In this document: positions 12,780 to 25,775 of the stretch, in pieces
How the letters are laid out: each line of letters opens with the position of its first letter
How positions within the stretch are numbered: position 1 is the stretch's first letter
Source of the DNA: Moringa oleifera
Taxonomy: Eukaryota; Streptophyta; Magnoliopsida; Brassicales; Moringaceae
NCBI GenBank assembly: GCA_021397835.1
Contig: JAJFZO010000028.1
Location: forward strand, 2,775,501 to 2,839,500
Length of the DNA stretch: 64,000 bases
Reading direction: 5' to 3'
Made by a program: the position numbers and the translations under genes
Notes under the pieces: generated by a model
Database searches by the model: none
The model's input: the letters and a program-made list of their open reading frames with translations, nothing else
What the model was told of the DNA's origin: nothing

Positions 12780-14480
12780 AAGATATCTTTCATGTATAGT
12801 GTAAACACCTAATTTTAGCTCTAAATTTTGGAAAAAGAAAACAAAAACATTTGAATGTCAACAACCTTTTTAAAATCAAGATTATGTGGTCAAAATTCAA
12901 AATCATATTTTTACCACGATATCAGGTCCATAATAACTTAATAAGCATACCCTGATGTCAAATCGAGAGTAGATCAATGAATATACCTTGATGTAAGCAT
13001 GATCATAGATTGAGTATACCCTTGTCAAGTTGAGAATAGATTAATAAGTAGATCTTGATATGAGGTTGGGACTAGATTTTTGAAAACTTCATGTTTATCC
13101 TGATGTAATCAATCTCGATTTTACATCAATTTTCAAGATATGATCCTTAAATTGATGATAGATTGGTGGCATAATAGTAAAATTAATGATAAAATGATAG
13201 CATAATAGTAAATTGATGTCAGTTCGATAGAATTACAATAAAATAATAAAATCAATGTCATATTGGTAAATAAGTGGACCAATGATAGATCAATATAGAA
13301 GAATCTTGATGACATGACATTTATGATACCCAATGAGACGTGATTGACTCTGCTTATATCATTTACTTCTCGATGTGATGGACTTCAATCTCACATCTAG
13401 TTACATATATCATTTTTGATATGGTGGATTTTGATCTCACATCGGGTTTTAGATATTACAATTTTTGATGTGGACTTTGATCTCGCATTGGGTTATTACC
13501 TATAATTTTTGATGTCACATTGTGTTATAGGTATTACAATTTTTGATGTGGAATTTGATCTCACATCAAGTTTTAGGCATTACAACTTCCCAATGTTGTG
13601 AACTTTGATCTTATTTCAAGTTACAAGAATAATGTAATTTTCGATGTGATTACCTAAGATCTCATACTGAACTACATAAATCCAGTTGTGATTAACTTTA
13701 GTCTCATATTAAATTCCATCACCAGTCTCATACAAGATGAGGTTGATTCTTTTCTCATATCAAAACCGATTTGATTCCAATGTCACCAACTTAGTTTTCA
13801 TGTTAAATCAATTTAATTTATATATGAGATGCGATTGATTTCTAACATCAGATCTAATTTGATCCCAATGTGACCATCTCAATTCTCACATTAGATCAAT
13901 TTAATTTACATACTAGATGTGATTCGTTCTTATCTCACTTCAAAGTCAATTTGTTCTCAATTTGATTGACTCAGTTGTCACATTTGATCCATTTAATTTA
14001 TATACCAAATATGACTAATTTCTATCTCATATTAAAACCAATTTTATTTTAATATGACTCACTAAGTTCCCACATTACATTAATTTAACTCTTGATGTGA
14101 TCGATTCAACTCTTACATCAAATTAAAATAACTTAATCTTAATGTGACCGACTCAGTTTTTACATTAGATCAATTTAATTTATATACTAGATGTGATTGA
14201 TTCCTTTCTCACATCAAAACCAATTTGATTTTAATGTGATCAACTTACTTCTCACATTAAATTAATTTAACTTTAAAACAACATGAAATTTTCATCTTAC
14301 ATTAGGTTTCAAGTGTACTTGTTTCAACCCCATATCACATCGTGTTCTAGATGCTGTCACCACATTGAGCTTTAGGTGCATAGTTAATGGAAAAAGTTAG
14401 AGAAGTTGGCATCACCTTGATGTAATTGATCTTAATCTCACATTGGATTTTAAGCATACAATTGTTGAAAAAAGAAGACT
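12780..14480. repeat. Degenerate tandem arrays with GATGTG/CACATC dyads (possible LTR)
   Basis: From about 12900 the sequence is a mosaic of diverged tandem units. Between 13370 and 13660 units with TTGATCTCACATC and TTTTTGATGTGG recur about every 60 bases. From 13807 a clearer array has ATCAATTTAATTTA-type junctions at 13807, 13895, 13987, 14079, 14169 and 14261, a period of 88-92 bp. Each unit pairs GATGTGAT with TCACATC. The block opens near TGTAAACACCTAATTTTAG (12801), which resembles the start of some Ty3/gypsy LTRs, and is followed by CT-rich sequence. It may therefore be a long LTR with internal repeats, but no second LTR was found. Confidence 0.7.
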
Positions 14481-17451
14481 TGAAAAGCTAGTGGAAGGAT
14501 CTTAGTGAAGTATGCATAAAGCACACATTTTTACTAAAACTTACTATCTAGCATTGTGATCCTTTCTCTCTTGCAATGAACTTTCAGATTTTTGGCATAC
14601 TTTGCCCCTTTTTTTTTTTTTATAGATAGACCACTTTTCAATGAAAATAAGGCTGCCTTTATATTTTGAAACTTTACATCTTTGCATTCAAATGCATCTC
14701 TTTCTTTCTCTTTTCAGAATTTCTATACATTCCTTTTCTCAAAATAGTCTCAATATTTTGCTACTTCCTTTCAAATCCTCTCTGCGAAGATTTATTCAGA
14801 GTATTCATTGGCTATTCAGTAGAAAAACAACACACATTGTACTGAAGTTATTACTCATCTTATATCTATTTCACGGAAATGAATAAACCAATGTTTTCTT
14901 TTGTTCACTTTTTTTATTTATTTATTGTTTGTTATATTTAATATTATAAATTTCTTAGTGCATCTTATGTTTTTCTAAAATTATTTCAAAAAAAGGAATT
15001 TGATGATGTTCGTATTAGAATCTCTAAATTAAAACATATTTGTTTTTTCATAATTGAAGATATAGTATGAACTAGACTGAAATTCTTTGCATAAAATTGC
15101 ATAATAAATTTATTTTGGGATTTCTTACATTTTGATTAAGTCTAATGTGGTTTTCTTTAAGAACTTTGATATTAAGCTAAAGTTTAATCTCACCTCATTT
15201 GCATGTACTATATATATATTACACTCATTTGTTATACTTTATGACCAATATCAAATTAATGCAAAGTCACGAGAGCACCCTATTTAAATGGTACAAATTT
15301 GTGGACATATATAAGGGTGCTAATCCATCCATATGGGTAACTGACTCTTGATCCTAGATCTTCTGGTGAAATATGACTAAAACCTATTTTTGAATAGAGT
15401 TCATTTTTTCTTTTCCAAAAGAGAAAAAATTTTCAATCGAAACTGATAGTCAATTGCATCACAAAAAAGATTGGCGATGACTTTTTTTTTTTTAATTTTT
15501 CAAAAAAAATTCCAAAAACAAAAATGAATTTTCTCATGATCTAGCTTTTCGCAAGGAAAAAATTCCAGTTATCACATATAACTCTATGAAACTTTTGATT
15601 TACGAATGATGTTAAGAGCATTGAATTATCTTATATTCTCAATTTTGCTTGCAAATTTAGCATTCTTGATATTACTTGGTTACCTTTGCTTGACACTATA
15701 AAAGATATAATTGTGCTACACAAGGTGAAAATTACTTGTGTCTAGATTGAACATTTTAAGATTTACTGTCTTTAGATGATTAATATTACAATTTCAAACT
15801 TTAATAATCTCGATATCTGTAAGACAACAATTTTATAAAAAGAATTACTTTTCTCATAAATGAATGGTTGTTATGCAACTTAATATTGATGAAGTAAACA
15901 AAAGATTCTTAGGGCTAAAATACTTGGTCTTGGGATGACAATTTACCTTTAAGAATTGTAAGACAAGAGATAGGCAAAAAGATTTATTTATTGATCTTCT
16001 ATCTTCAGTGTTTTCATTTTATCAGAAGAAACATATTTTATTTAGCAATTCTACCTGAAATCACCATTTTTTTACCAAATTGTGACCTCTCTTTTATGTA
16101 TAGTACCCTACATATTAAACTCAAGAAGAAAAGAGCATGTACATGTATGTATGTATGTATATATGTATGTGTACACATGTATTTGTTATCTTATTAATAT
16201 AACAATGATATAATGAGCTCATACAACATTTGCTGATGCATATAGGAAAAGTTTTCTATCATAGATATTTAAGTGGCATCACCTATGCTAAACAAACTTT
16301 TGTATGAAAGTGCATCTTGCTATCTATGTATGTACGTCGCTCAAGTTACTATGGATATGTTTCTATTTTAATTGTAGATTTTCATTCCCTTTTCTGAGTA
16401 ATACGTTTTCCACAAGTATGCAATCGAGAAATTATAACAATCATCTTGATGCATCCATAGAGTATCATGAGTGTTGTGAAGTTTTTCTCTACTCTTTCAC
16501 CTCATGAGTATCTCTTAAAATCTCAACTAACATCTAAAAGTACTTTAGCAATTCTTCAACACTATTGCTACAACCTGTAAAAGGATTTCATGAGGACTTG
16601 ACTTAGGAACTCCAAAAACTGAGTGATATCTTTAGCATTGACAAACAGTAGCATGGAATGTCATCAAAGGAGTTGTAGCAAAAAGGAAAGCAAGGTTAGA
16701 TATATTATATCAATTCTTTAATTGATGGTTTTATTTTACACCAAAGTTTCTCTTACTTAACAAGGACTTGTAAGAAGCCATGAAGGTAGATGTGGACAGA
16801 ATGACAGTAGAAATGGTAATGAAAAAAGATATAAGTGAAGGAAGTAAGAGGCCACATAGAAAAAGGCTTGGTCATACATTTATTATGAAACAAATCAATA
16901 ATAAACATACATTTCAGATATGGTTATTTTTGTGTAGCATTAAGGCTTGTTTTTTGGGTGATGTTAAACATATGATTGTTGTGGCAATTATTGGCTTTCT
17001 AATATTCAGTCACGAATGTCTCAAGGGTTGAAAATGAAAAAACACTCTCACAAATCTTATTTCATTTTTGTTAATTTATGTGACAAATAAGGAAGCATTT
17101 GGATGCCATTGTTAAAAAAATTAAAAAATTTATGATCCATGCTTGACATATTGCTATACATTTAAACACTGATTGTTAGAGGTTGTATTATGATCCATGC
17201 TTGATATACTATTATACATTTTATAAACTTTATAGTATGCTACTTTGGAAATGACAACATTCATGCTTCAATTTACATTATTATTATAACAATCAATCAT
17301 CGAGGTCATTGATTGTATGCTACTCTGTAGTAGCTGTGCACCCACATGTAGAACCTATGTCTATGTGTGCAGTTACAGAGCTGGTCAGAAAGAAGAGCAT
17401 TCATTGAACATGGACTATTAGACCTTCAGTTTCTAATGCATGTCTATGTTC
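14481..17451. other. Transposon interior, nothing recognised
   Basis: It contains poly-T, a CT-rich tract (14690-14780) and a short ATGT microsatellite (about 16141-16175). I see short open frames but no recognisable protein. 16780-17030 has an open frame rich in lysine and arginine at its start that I cannot place. Confidence 0.5.
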
Positions 17452-17559
17452 TTCAAATATCTTGTGGGGCAGCCACCTGAAGGATGGGAAAGTGGTATTG
17501 GGTTCATATCTAAAGAAATGATTCAAAGCCAATTCCCTACTCCAGCACCTGGTATTCAT
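17452..17559 (+). pseudogene. Captured exon fragment of plant NADH-cytochrome b5 reductase
   Basis: The frame at 17452-17559 reads FKYLVGQPPEGWESG and then GFISKEMIQSQFPTPAPG. This closely resembles the segment of plant NADH-cytochrome b5 reductase just before the CGPP nucleotide-binding motif, where the family has QPPEGW, GFVSKEMI and PAPA. The enzyme passes electrons from NADH to cytochrome b5 in membrane-bound lipid desaturation. Only this one exon-sized piece is present; no CGPP motif or FAD-binding region follows. It lies about 1.1 kb upstream of a CACTA 3' end (18704), so gene capture by that element is the likely origin. The family call is from memory of the motif and needs a search. 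Confidence 0.6.
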
Positions 17560-17827
17560 ATGTTTCTCTCTTTTGCTATCTCTAATTGTTGTTTAACATT
17601 GATAATTGATACCAAGCCTAACAACAGTGGTCTGCATTTATAGATATTAACTTTTTTCTTGGGTAGTTGAAGTTAGAGAGTACATTTGAATCTTAGGTGC
17701 TTTTATTCATGTTATGAATTGAATTTTCATTGCTATTTTTTTTTTAACATTTATTCTTACCCATCTAGTGTCACTCAATAGTTATGAATCTTAGTTAGAT
17801 ATGATTAATTTTTTGGGTTTGTATGAT

Positions 17828-18270
17828 CCATTGGATATAAAACCAAAGTTGTTAATTATTTTTGTATTTGGAGGACAAAAGTGGACCCAATGAAGAAAAG
17901 AACAACTGCAAGAGTAGCTGAGATATAAATGGATTGCTTCTGCAAACTAAGGCCATTGATGAAGAGTTTTGGTGAAGAATATTTGGGGTTTGTTTTCATG
18001 TTTGTAATTTTCTAAGTAACTTTGTGCGCAGCTTGCCATTACTATATTAGTGACTTTATTATGTTATTATAATTAACATTTGTACAAGTGGAATATTGTA
18101 TTAATGTTTGTATGTAATATAATTGACATTATTAAAGTGATCGCAATTAATTTTAAAAATGTGAATTCAATAGTAAGCTTATGGTGTATACAATGCAATA
18201 ATTGTAATTTAAAAATAAAATTAAATGTAAATTATAAAAATAAAATTTGCATAAAAAAATACATATAGTA
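17828..18270 (+). repeat. CACTA 3' segment shared with 53768-54215
   Basis: The block aligns in the same orientation with 53768-54215. Shared landmarks are ACCAAAGTTGTTAATTATTT, CAATGAAGAAAAGAAC, TTGTAATTTTCTAAGTAACT and GGAATATTGTATTAATGTTT. Here it runs straight into CACTA-type subterminal repeats ending at 18704; the other copy has lost that end. It is probably the 3' untranslated part of a CACTA gene. Confidence 0.8.
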
Positions 18271-18299
18271 AAAGAAATATATCGATGGATATTTTGTTA

Positions 18300-18704
18300 A
18301 TTAGTAAAAAATTATGAATATATATATTGACCAAAAAAGTGTTTGTCAATAAAGATCTTGTACATAGTAATAAACAAAGAATCTATCACTAAAACATTCA
18401 CATATCGTGATAGAAAAATCTGCTACTAAATATTTACATATAGTAACAGGTGAAAATTTGTAAGTAAGACGTGGAATATGATCGATGGTATATTTGTTAG
18501 TAAAGGCTTTGAATATATGTTGACGAATGAGAAATCTATCAGTAAATACCTATTATATATATTGACAGGCATAAAAATCCTTCAGTAAAGGTTTATAAAG
18601 ACAAGGCTTATACTTGCGATCAAAGTGTCTGTCAATATAAGTTTTTATCTGTCAGTTTGACTTATAACCATGAAAATTGTCATAATGATTTTAATTTTTT
18701 AGTG
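18300..18704 (-). repeat. CACTA subterminal repeats and right terminus
   Basis: Short motifs such as ATATTGACAGGC, TCAGTAAAGG, TATAGTAACAG and TGTCAATA repeat in both orientations across 400 bases. The block ends with AATTTTTTAGTG at 18704, whose reverse complement CACTAAAAAATT is a CACTA-type terminus. The matching left end was not found. The copy of the dispersed repeat starts 35 bases further on. Confidence 0.55.
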
Positions 18705-18738
18705 ACAATTTTTAGTCTATTATTTTTTTTAATGTATA

Positions 18739-19903
18739 AACAAATAATATATTGAATAATTTGGATGATAATGTGTTATGCTTTAGAATAATGTAAAGCT
18801 TCATAACTTTCAAACAGTTTCAAAACTATTCATAAACTATTTATAGATAAGTGTAATTTATCTTCAAAAAAAAATTTTTTTACACAAAAGGTTACCTCAT
18901 ATAGGTAAGTACTTGTCATCATAAGTTTTTTTCTTTATGATTTTATAGTTAAGAGCTCATAGTTATACTTGCTTTGCCAAAATAGGGTTTGAGTGTAACC
19001 AATGTGAGTCATGTCGGTACACTTTAAAGCTCCTAAGAAGTCATTTTTATTTTTTGGTATGAATGTACATAAGCTTAAAGTAAAAAATTTTTATATGTCA
19101 CTAAAAAGGAAGAAACAAAGAAATAATAACCCCATTAATTAACAATGATATAAAAAATTTTATATAACACTGAAAAACATGAAATAATAATTACTTTAGT
19201 TGATAATTATAAAGATAACTATCAATTAATATCATTGTAGATAAAATGAAACATATTAATGGATAGGTTTAAAGAGACCTATCAATTAATGTTTGTGTTA
19301 CCTTCATTTTTGTTATTGATTGTTAGAATGAAATATAAAAAATCAAAATTTTTACAGTTGACTTTGGCAAGAATAAAAAATGAAAAGCTTGTTTGAAACT
19401 TTAGTCATCAGTTTCTACAAGAATCAAATACTAAAGTTATCAAAATGTTAAGCTTGAAAGCTTTACTTAAAAGTTCATAAAGCAAAGATGACTAAAACTT
19501 CCTTTATAAGTCACAGATACCCACTTTCTTTAAACATTCTAAACTACAAATCTTAAAATTATATTCTTTCATTCTAAACTACAAATCTTATATTCTTCAC
19601 TGCCACCTATTTCTCAAATTGATATAACATCTTCAAAATTTTATTGTTTTGCTTGATTTTTATTGCAAAATTACTTATAATTGTTTCATATTTGCTTTGG
19701 GTAAGTGATCTTTAAGAGAAAAAAACATAATTATTTTTATGGTTTTTTTTTTATTTTCACACCTCACTTCTCTCTGTATTTTTTCAATTATTTTACTTCA
19801 ATTCAAGTATAAAATTTATTGAGTAACTTGATTTTTATTAAATCGATATTATTTTCTTAATTTTAAGACATGTCTAAATTATTTTATAATTTTGTAATGA
19901 TTA

Positions 19904-19934
<31 letters not shown>

Positions 19935-22900
19935 TTAGTTGTGCTTTGAAGATAGAAAAAGACGTGTGAGATAAATTATGAGATCACCATTGAGGTGAGA
20001 AAAGTTTTTGTTAAAGCAACTTTTCAACATAACGTATAATGTATATATTTGTTTTTGGCAATATAAGATACATTAGATGCTAGTCGTTGTCAACATGATA
20101 TATGCATATACACTAGTTTTTATCCTTTATACCTCATTCTAAAGTAAATTAATAAATTTTAACTTATGTTATTATTTTAAGAGGCTATCATAATTATTTA
20201 TGATATTTATCTTTTAAAGCTGTCAAGTTGTTTTTTGACACTTTATAAATTACCACAAGGAAGAAAAATTGTAAAGTTTTATCACCAAGATGTGTATAAT
20301 AAAAACTATATGTGTTATTATTTTTATTCTAAAAAATAATATTTAAATTATTTGATTCAATGTTCACATTAATCTTTTAACTTTGAGCGAGAGTACTACG
20401 GCATTGATAAATATAACAATATCCCTTTCTTTCAATTTATAAGTTCCTTAATAATTGTTCTTATAATTAGTACATTTATTTGAAACTTAAAGTTGATTTT
20501 TTAATTTTTTTTATAAATATATGAAGCATAAAAAAACCTATACTTAAGTCTAAATTGAAATAAATTAAGAAAAACCAGCTTTTTGATTTAGGGTTTCACG
20601 ATGAACATGGATTAAAGCAAAAGTGAAGTTCTTAAAGTTCTTGCAATCAAAATTTTGCAATTTATACCATCAATATTAGAATATAAATACTTTCAAACTT
20701 ATTTGATAAATAAATTTAATTACCATATAATTTTTTGAAAAATTTATTGTACTTTTAAATTTATTTAAAATTAAGAAAACTTGTTTTTAAAAAATTACAC
20801 TCAAACAAGTAATTATAGTTTCCTAAGCTGAAAACTATTTATTTTAAGAGAATTTTTATAATATATTATAATAATGACAAATTTGACAATAGATGCAAAG
20901 GTTGTTTGATAAAAACTAATTTTTTAAATATTTTTTTGAAAATAAGAAACAAGTGTTCTATTAACATAATAGTAGTATAATAGTTGATCATTTTGTAAAA
21001 TTGATAATTATAATTAATCAAATGAAAAAACAATTTTTTGAATTTGTAATATTATCTAAAACTAATAAAAAATAATATTGATCAATTAATAATGATAAAA
21101 GCATTGATTATAATTATAAAAGTTTACAAATAATAATTTTTCATATTAAAAATTTAATTAATAATAATAGTATACTCATAATTTTGCATTAAATTGAAGA
21201 CCATATAAAAATAAAAATTTTAAGATTATTAATTTGTTATAATAATGTATTTAAAATTTATAATAATTTTTTAAAAATTGTAAAAATTAAAAATATTAAA
21301 TTAATTTAATAAAAATTAATTAATAGATAATTATAATAAATTAAATATAAAAATTACTTTTATGAAATTATAAATATATGAAAAAATAATAAAATAATAT
21401 TATTGATGGTTTAAGAATACAATAGTTTATTATGTTCAACTAAATATAAAAGCCTTTAGAAGTAATAAATCGTTGAAAATAAAAATTAAAGACACCATAG
21501 TAATAATATAGTCATCGGTTAATTATTAAATTAAATGATTACACTAAAACATTAAAAATTTTAAACTATTATTTGAATTTTTTAAATTAATATAACAATG
21601 TTATAATGGTTACTTTCGTATTAAAACCATTGATTATATTATTTAATCTAAAAAATTAAAAATTAAAACTATGATCGAGGAATCAATAATATATATATTT
21701 GCTATATTTTAGACTATCAATTAACATATATATTTATAATAATGTGTGCTTGTCACATCAATTGATAATTTAAAGCATTTCAACAAGCACTTCATTGCCA
21801 AATTAACAAACATTACCTACAAAATGTCTAGTTTAAAATTACTTTCACTTTTAGATCAAATTTTAATTTTTTGCTTGTTGCATACTGTCTTTTATTTATT
21901 AACATCTAAAGTTTCATCCATGTACTCAAGCTATTTAGAATTTGTTAGGCTCTCACATAATTTTAACTTCTACCATCTTGATGATTATCAAAAAATTGTC
22001 TTCTTTCATTAAAGATATAAGTATATATATGATGTTAAAATAGTTCACTTTTGATATAACTAATTAAATATGGATTCAAACCCAAGTCATAACTTAAAAG
22101 AAGCCAAAAGTGGAAGGTTTTTAATTCTTCCATTTGAAGTACACCAAATAAATTCAATTGTATGAAAGAAGGCTTTGATATTGTTAAGTAAGGATTGGGG
22201 TCCAAATACTAACTCGAGCTCAAAAGGGTTAGCTCAAGATCAACATTTTGGATATAAAGGGCCAATCTAATGTTTCAAGAGATTTAATCTCATGTTGCAA
22301 GCAACTTTTTGGCACCAGTACATAGGAATATAAAGAATAAAAGACAAGTGAGAATCAACAAGGACAAACATGACTCTTTAAACAACTTCAGTGATAGTAT
22401 GTTGACAACATTAGCAGAATCTTGAAGTTTATGTCATAAATGGTGAAACTATTTTGCCATTATCTGACTCATATAATTAGTAAATGATTATCAAATGCCA
22501 CTTCATTTGCCCCAATGATGACTTTTTCTTTTTTTTCTATTTAGATTCTTTTGACACCTTAAAATCACTACAACATCAATGTCTCACATATTTTTATTTC
22601 TCTTGTAAGACACTATTTTTGAAACATCAACTTTCTTTATACAATTTATTAAATTATCAATATCTAATAACATATCTTATTTAATTTTGTTTATGAAATT
22701 TTTTAAAGATGTTTAATTCATACTTAAAATAGATCTAAATCATCAATATTTAATAGCGTATCTTATTTTAAAACTTTTTCAACTTACATTCTTACTCTTT
22801 TGTTTTTGAAGATTATGATTAAATTATTATCAAAATAATTTTTCAGTGGTTATAAAAATGGATTAAATGTCTACATTTTAAATAAAGAATGAATAATCAA

Positions 22901-23205
22901 AGATTCTTTTTTCTTTTTTGTTTCATTAAATAATTATAAAAATTTTATCAATTTGAAGATAAAGTTAGAAAAAGATAAAACTTGGATTGTGAAAAGTTTC
23001 AAAATATTATTAATGATAAGAAAAAGTTGGAGAGATAGAAAAGAAATGGAGAGAAAAGAAGTTCAAAAACTTGTATTTTTCTTTTTTTGGTTAGTAAAAT
23101 AGTTATATTCATGACAATTAAACTTTATTGCATAATTAAAGATGTATTCATTATATTTTTTTTTCAAAAGAAACTAAAAGAAAAAATATCAAAACCACAT
23201 TGATT
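18739..23205 (+). repeat. Unclassified 4.5-kb dispersed repeat, fullest copy (B)
   Basis: This is the longest copy of a repeat family that appears four times in the window. Its first part (X, 18739 to about 20010) matches 61670-62484 in reverse. Its second part (Y, about 20170 to 23205) matches 57780-60200 forward, 56560-57480 in reverse and 9508-11117 forward. It is very AT-rich, with no open frame of note, no long terminal repeats and no obvious terminal inverted repeat. About 0.5 kb near 22130-22680 has no counterpart in the other copies and is probably a later insertion. The class is unknown. Confidence 0.75.
19904..19932. repeat. (ATT)n microsatellite
   Basis: About nine ATT units in a row, inside the X part of the dispersed repeat. 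The reverse copy near 61760 has only poly-A and AATTATTA there. Confidence 0.9.
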
Positions 23206-24950
23206 TAAGCAATTCTGAAAGTTAGCATTTGAAAAGTCTTTGTTGTGAATTTATTGCTTTCCAATAAGCATCATGTTCTTTGATACATGTAATGAAAATA
23301 TATACAAGTAACTCTCTTTTTTTTATGAACTCTAATAATTCCAGATCATGAAATTATTTTGAATAGGCATCAGAATCTTGAAACTACTAAAAACTCATTT
23401 AAAGAGAGTCCCTTAAGCTATATGATGGCATAATTGTTTCCTATTTGCTTGTCAAACCAAGTGCTCTATATATGTGAGTGCAGATATGCACATGTGTATT
23501 TACATATGTATGGATATGAAATTACTTTAAGTAAATTCGCTGAAGGATTTTGATGTGTGTTGAAAGTAAGGACAACAAACAAATGTAGTTCATCCATGTG
23601 TTTAAACAAGTAAAGTTGCACTATGTTTGCATATTTTTGGTCTTCTTTCAGTTTTATATGCCTTCTGTCATCATAGATATAAACAATCAAAACTTTTAGA
23701 AGTACAAAAAAAGCGCCCTAAGTAATAAGAATATAACAAGTTATGAGTATGAAAAATTGATACTTTTTCATAATGAATTCTTCGATTCAAAATTATTTGC
23801 ATGTTGTTACTAGTAACATTGCTTTCTTTTTCTCTCTTTGTTTCTTTGTGTCTCTCTATCCTGCCTCCTCTTGACTCATGTAGTATCTCTTCTCTTGATA
23901 AGTCATGTAAGTAGCAAGTATTTAATGGCCTAACATCGTGGATGCTTTCAGTCAACTTTTTGAACTCAAACTTCACTCATGAACATGTACATCACAAAAG
24001 TCAACTTAATTAGTCAAGTATATTTGCTTTTATCTTTATAGGAAAACAACTAGAATATTGAAAAGGAAGATGCAAAGTCGTGTTGGCATCTCTATAGTAA
24101 ATAGGGTATAGCCCGATATAGAACATGTTGAGGTTGCTCCCTTGAAAGTAAGCAAGAATACTGAACCCTCAAACATGAAGTAGTGCAAGAGAAAGAGGCA
24201 GCTTTTGTGAGAATTTGTGGAGAACTAGTAAATTTAAGCTTGAGTTTGATCTTAGATTGTAGAAGGCATGAAAAATAGGAAGGCTAACTATCAATTTGAG
24301 ATTAGAAACAAACATAAAACATACTTTCTAAGAAAAAAAAGATGATTTTGGAACTAATTGCTAGCAAAGGTAAATAATGTTTTGGTCGATCAACTTTAAG
24401 TTATTGACAAGTGACTTTCAAACCCTTTCAACTCCACCATAATTTCATATTATTCTCAAGTGAACTATAAAACAAGCCCCAAAAGCAAGCTTTTGACGAT
24501 CAAATACTGGTACATTTTAGCCTTTCAAGCAAGCAATATCCATATAATTCATCTAATCCACAAGCACTGAATGAGGTCTTGCCCATTTTTTTTGTCCTCA
24601 AAATCTTCATATTTTTGGTAAATATTATGCTCAAGAGCATTTGTTCTTTATTCCTTAAAGTATTTAGAAAAAAATTCTACTCATTTAACTTCAAAGATAT
24701 TTATGCTTTCTTCTTAATCTTAGCTTGTTTTGATTTAAAAGTCCAAGCATCTAACTTTGTAGTTATTTTAGTTGATGTAAGGCATATTTATTAACTTCAA
24801 AAAATGCTAAAATAAGACTATAATATTATGGAATATTGAAGTTATCTTGTACAAAATTACTATGTTAGATAGTCATTGAAATAATAAACTCTAATCGAAT
24901 TTTTGGTGAGATGCATACTTAAATATGTTAAAAACTTGTTTCAGTTACTT
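23206..24950. other. AT-rich stretch, nothing recognised
   Basis: Only short shadow frames are present. 24050-24330 has slightly higher GC and may be an old coding remnant, but stops interrupt every frame and I recognise nothing. Confidence 0.5.
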
Positions 24951-25570
24951 ACATTGTTTAAATGGAGAATGCATGTGTCTATGTTTCTCTTTTATTTTTT
25001 AATGTTCTTTTGTCTTATTATAATGATTATGTGTCTTAGGATACTCGAATCATATCTTATTATCCAAAATTTATGTCTTTCCATGTTTATGTCATGTCTT
25101 ATTATATAAAATTTATGTTTCGTCATAGTAATCTCGTGTCTTATCATACATAGATAATCTTTATAATAATAATTTCGTGTCTTATTGCATTGATATCATA
25201 TTTATTGAGATAAGTGACTCAAATGGTTGTATTCAAATTAGAAAACAAGAAGATTAACTCAACTTGTTGTCTTTAAATGGGAGGATAAGATAAAAAATAA
25301 AAAGTTGTGTTTATTTGATAACGTATAGTTTAGTGTTTATCCTTATTTGTTTAAAGTAGTAAAATTACATTTAGTTTCCATCACTTAGTGCTATAAATAA
25401 AGGGTAAGTAGCATAGTTTAGTGGCAACTTAGGAGTTTTTTAAAGGTGTAAGTTTTATTTTCTCCTATATAGTGTAGTGAGTTCTTCCTCTCTCTCGTGA
25501 ATATATGCATATTGTTCAACCACATAAATAGGTTGTATTCTTGGTGTTTCTTTTTTTGTCATTATTTTTC
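24950..25570 (+). repeat. Probable Ty1/copia LTR remnant
   Basis: The 3' part resembles the promoter and R-U5 of plant copia LTRs: a TATA-like CTATAAATAAAGG near 25391, then TTTTCTCCTATATAGTG, a CT-rich CCTCTCTCTCGTG, AACCACATAAAT and CTTGGTGTTTC. No retroviral-type coding sequence and no second LTR are attached, so it would be a solo or truncated LTR. The 5' boundary is not defined. Confidence 0.4.
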
Positions 25571-25629
25571 TCCCTGGTTATCTATTTGTCTATTAGCATT
25601 TATCATCTTTATTAATTTCTTTCTTTTTG

Positions 25630-25775
25630 TTTAATGATAGTCTTATTACAAAAAACTATCATAAATGTTTTATTTTCTTTCTTTTTATGATGGTCTTAAA
25701 GTTCATCATAATTTTATAATGGTCTTAAATGCTCGTTATAAAAATGAATCATCATTTCCCCTCTTTCTACTAATG
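25630..25775 (-). repeat. CACTA-type subterminal repeats, possible right end of the element starting at 3841
   Basis: TTTATGATGGTC, TTCATCATAA, TTATAATGGTC and TAATGATAGTC match the motifs after the terminus at 3841 in inverted arrangement. The block ends CTCTTTCTACTAATG, a plausible decayed form of TCTCTTATAGTG, the reverse complement of the left terminus. No target duplication survives, so the pairing is tentative. Confidence 0.4.

Noticed and set aside
23466..23976. Minus-strand open frames of 74 and 101 codons
   Set aside because: Composition is ordinary AT-rich sequence, no homology is recognised and no conserved copy exists elsewhere in the window.
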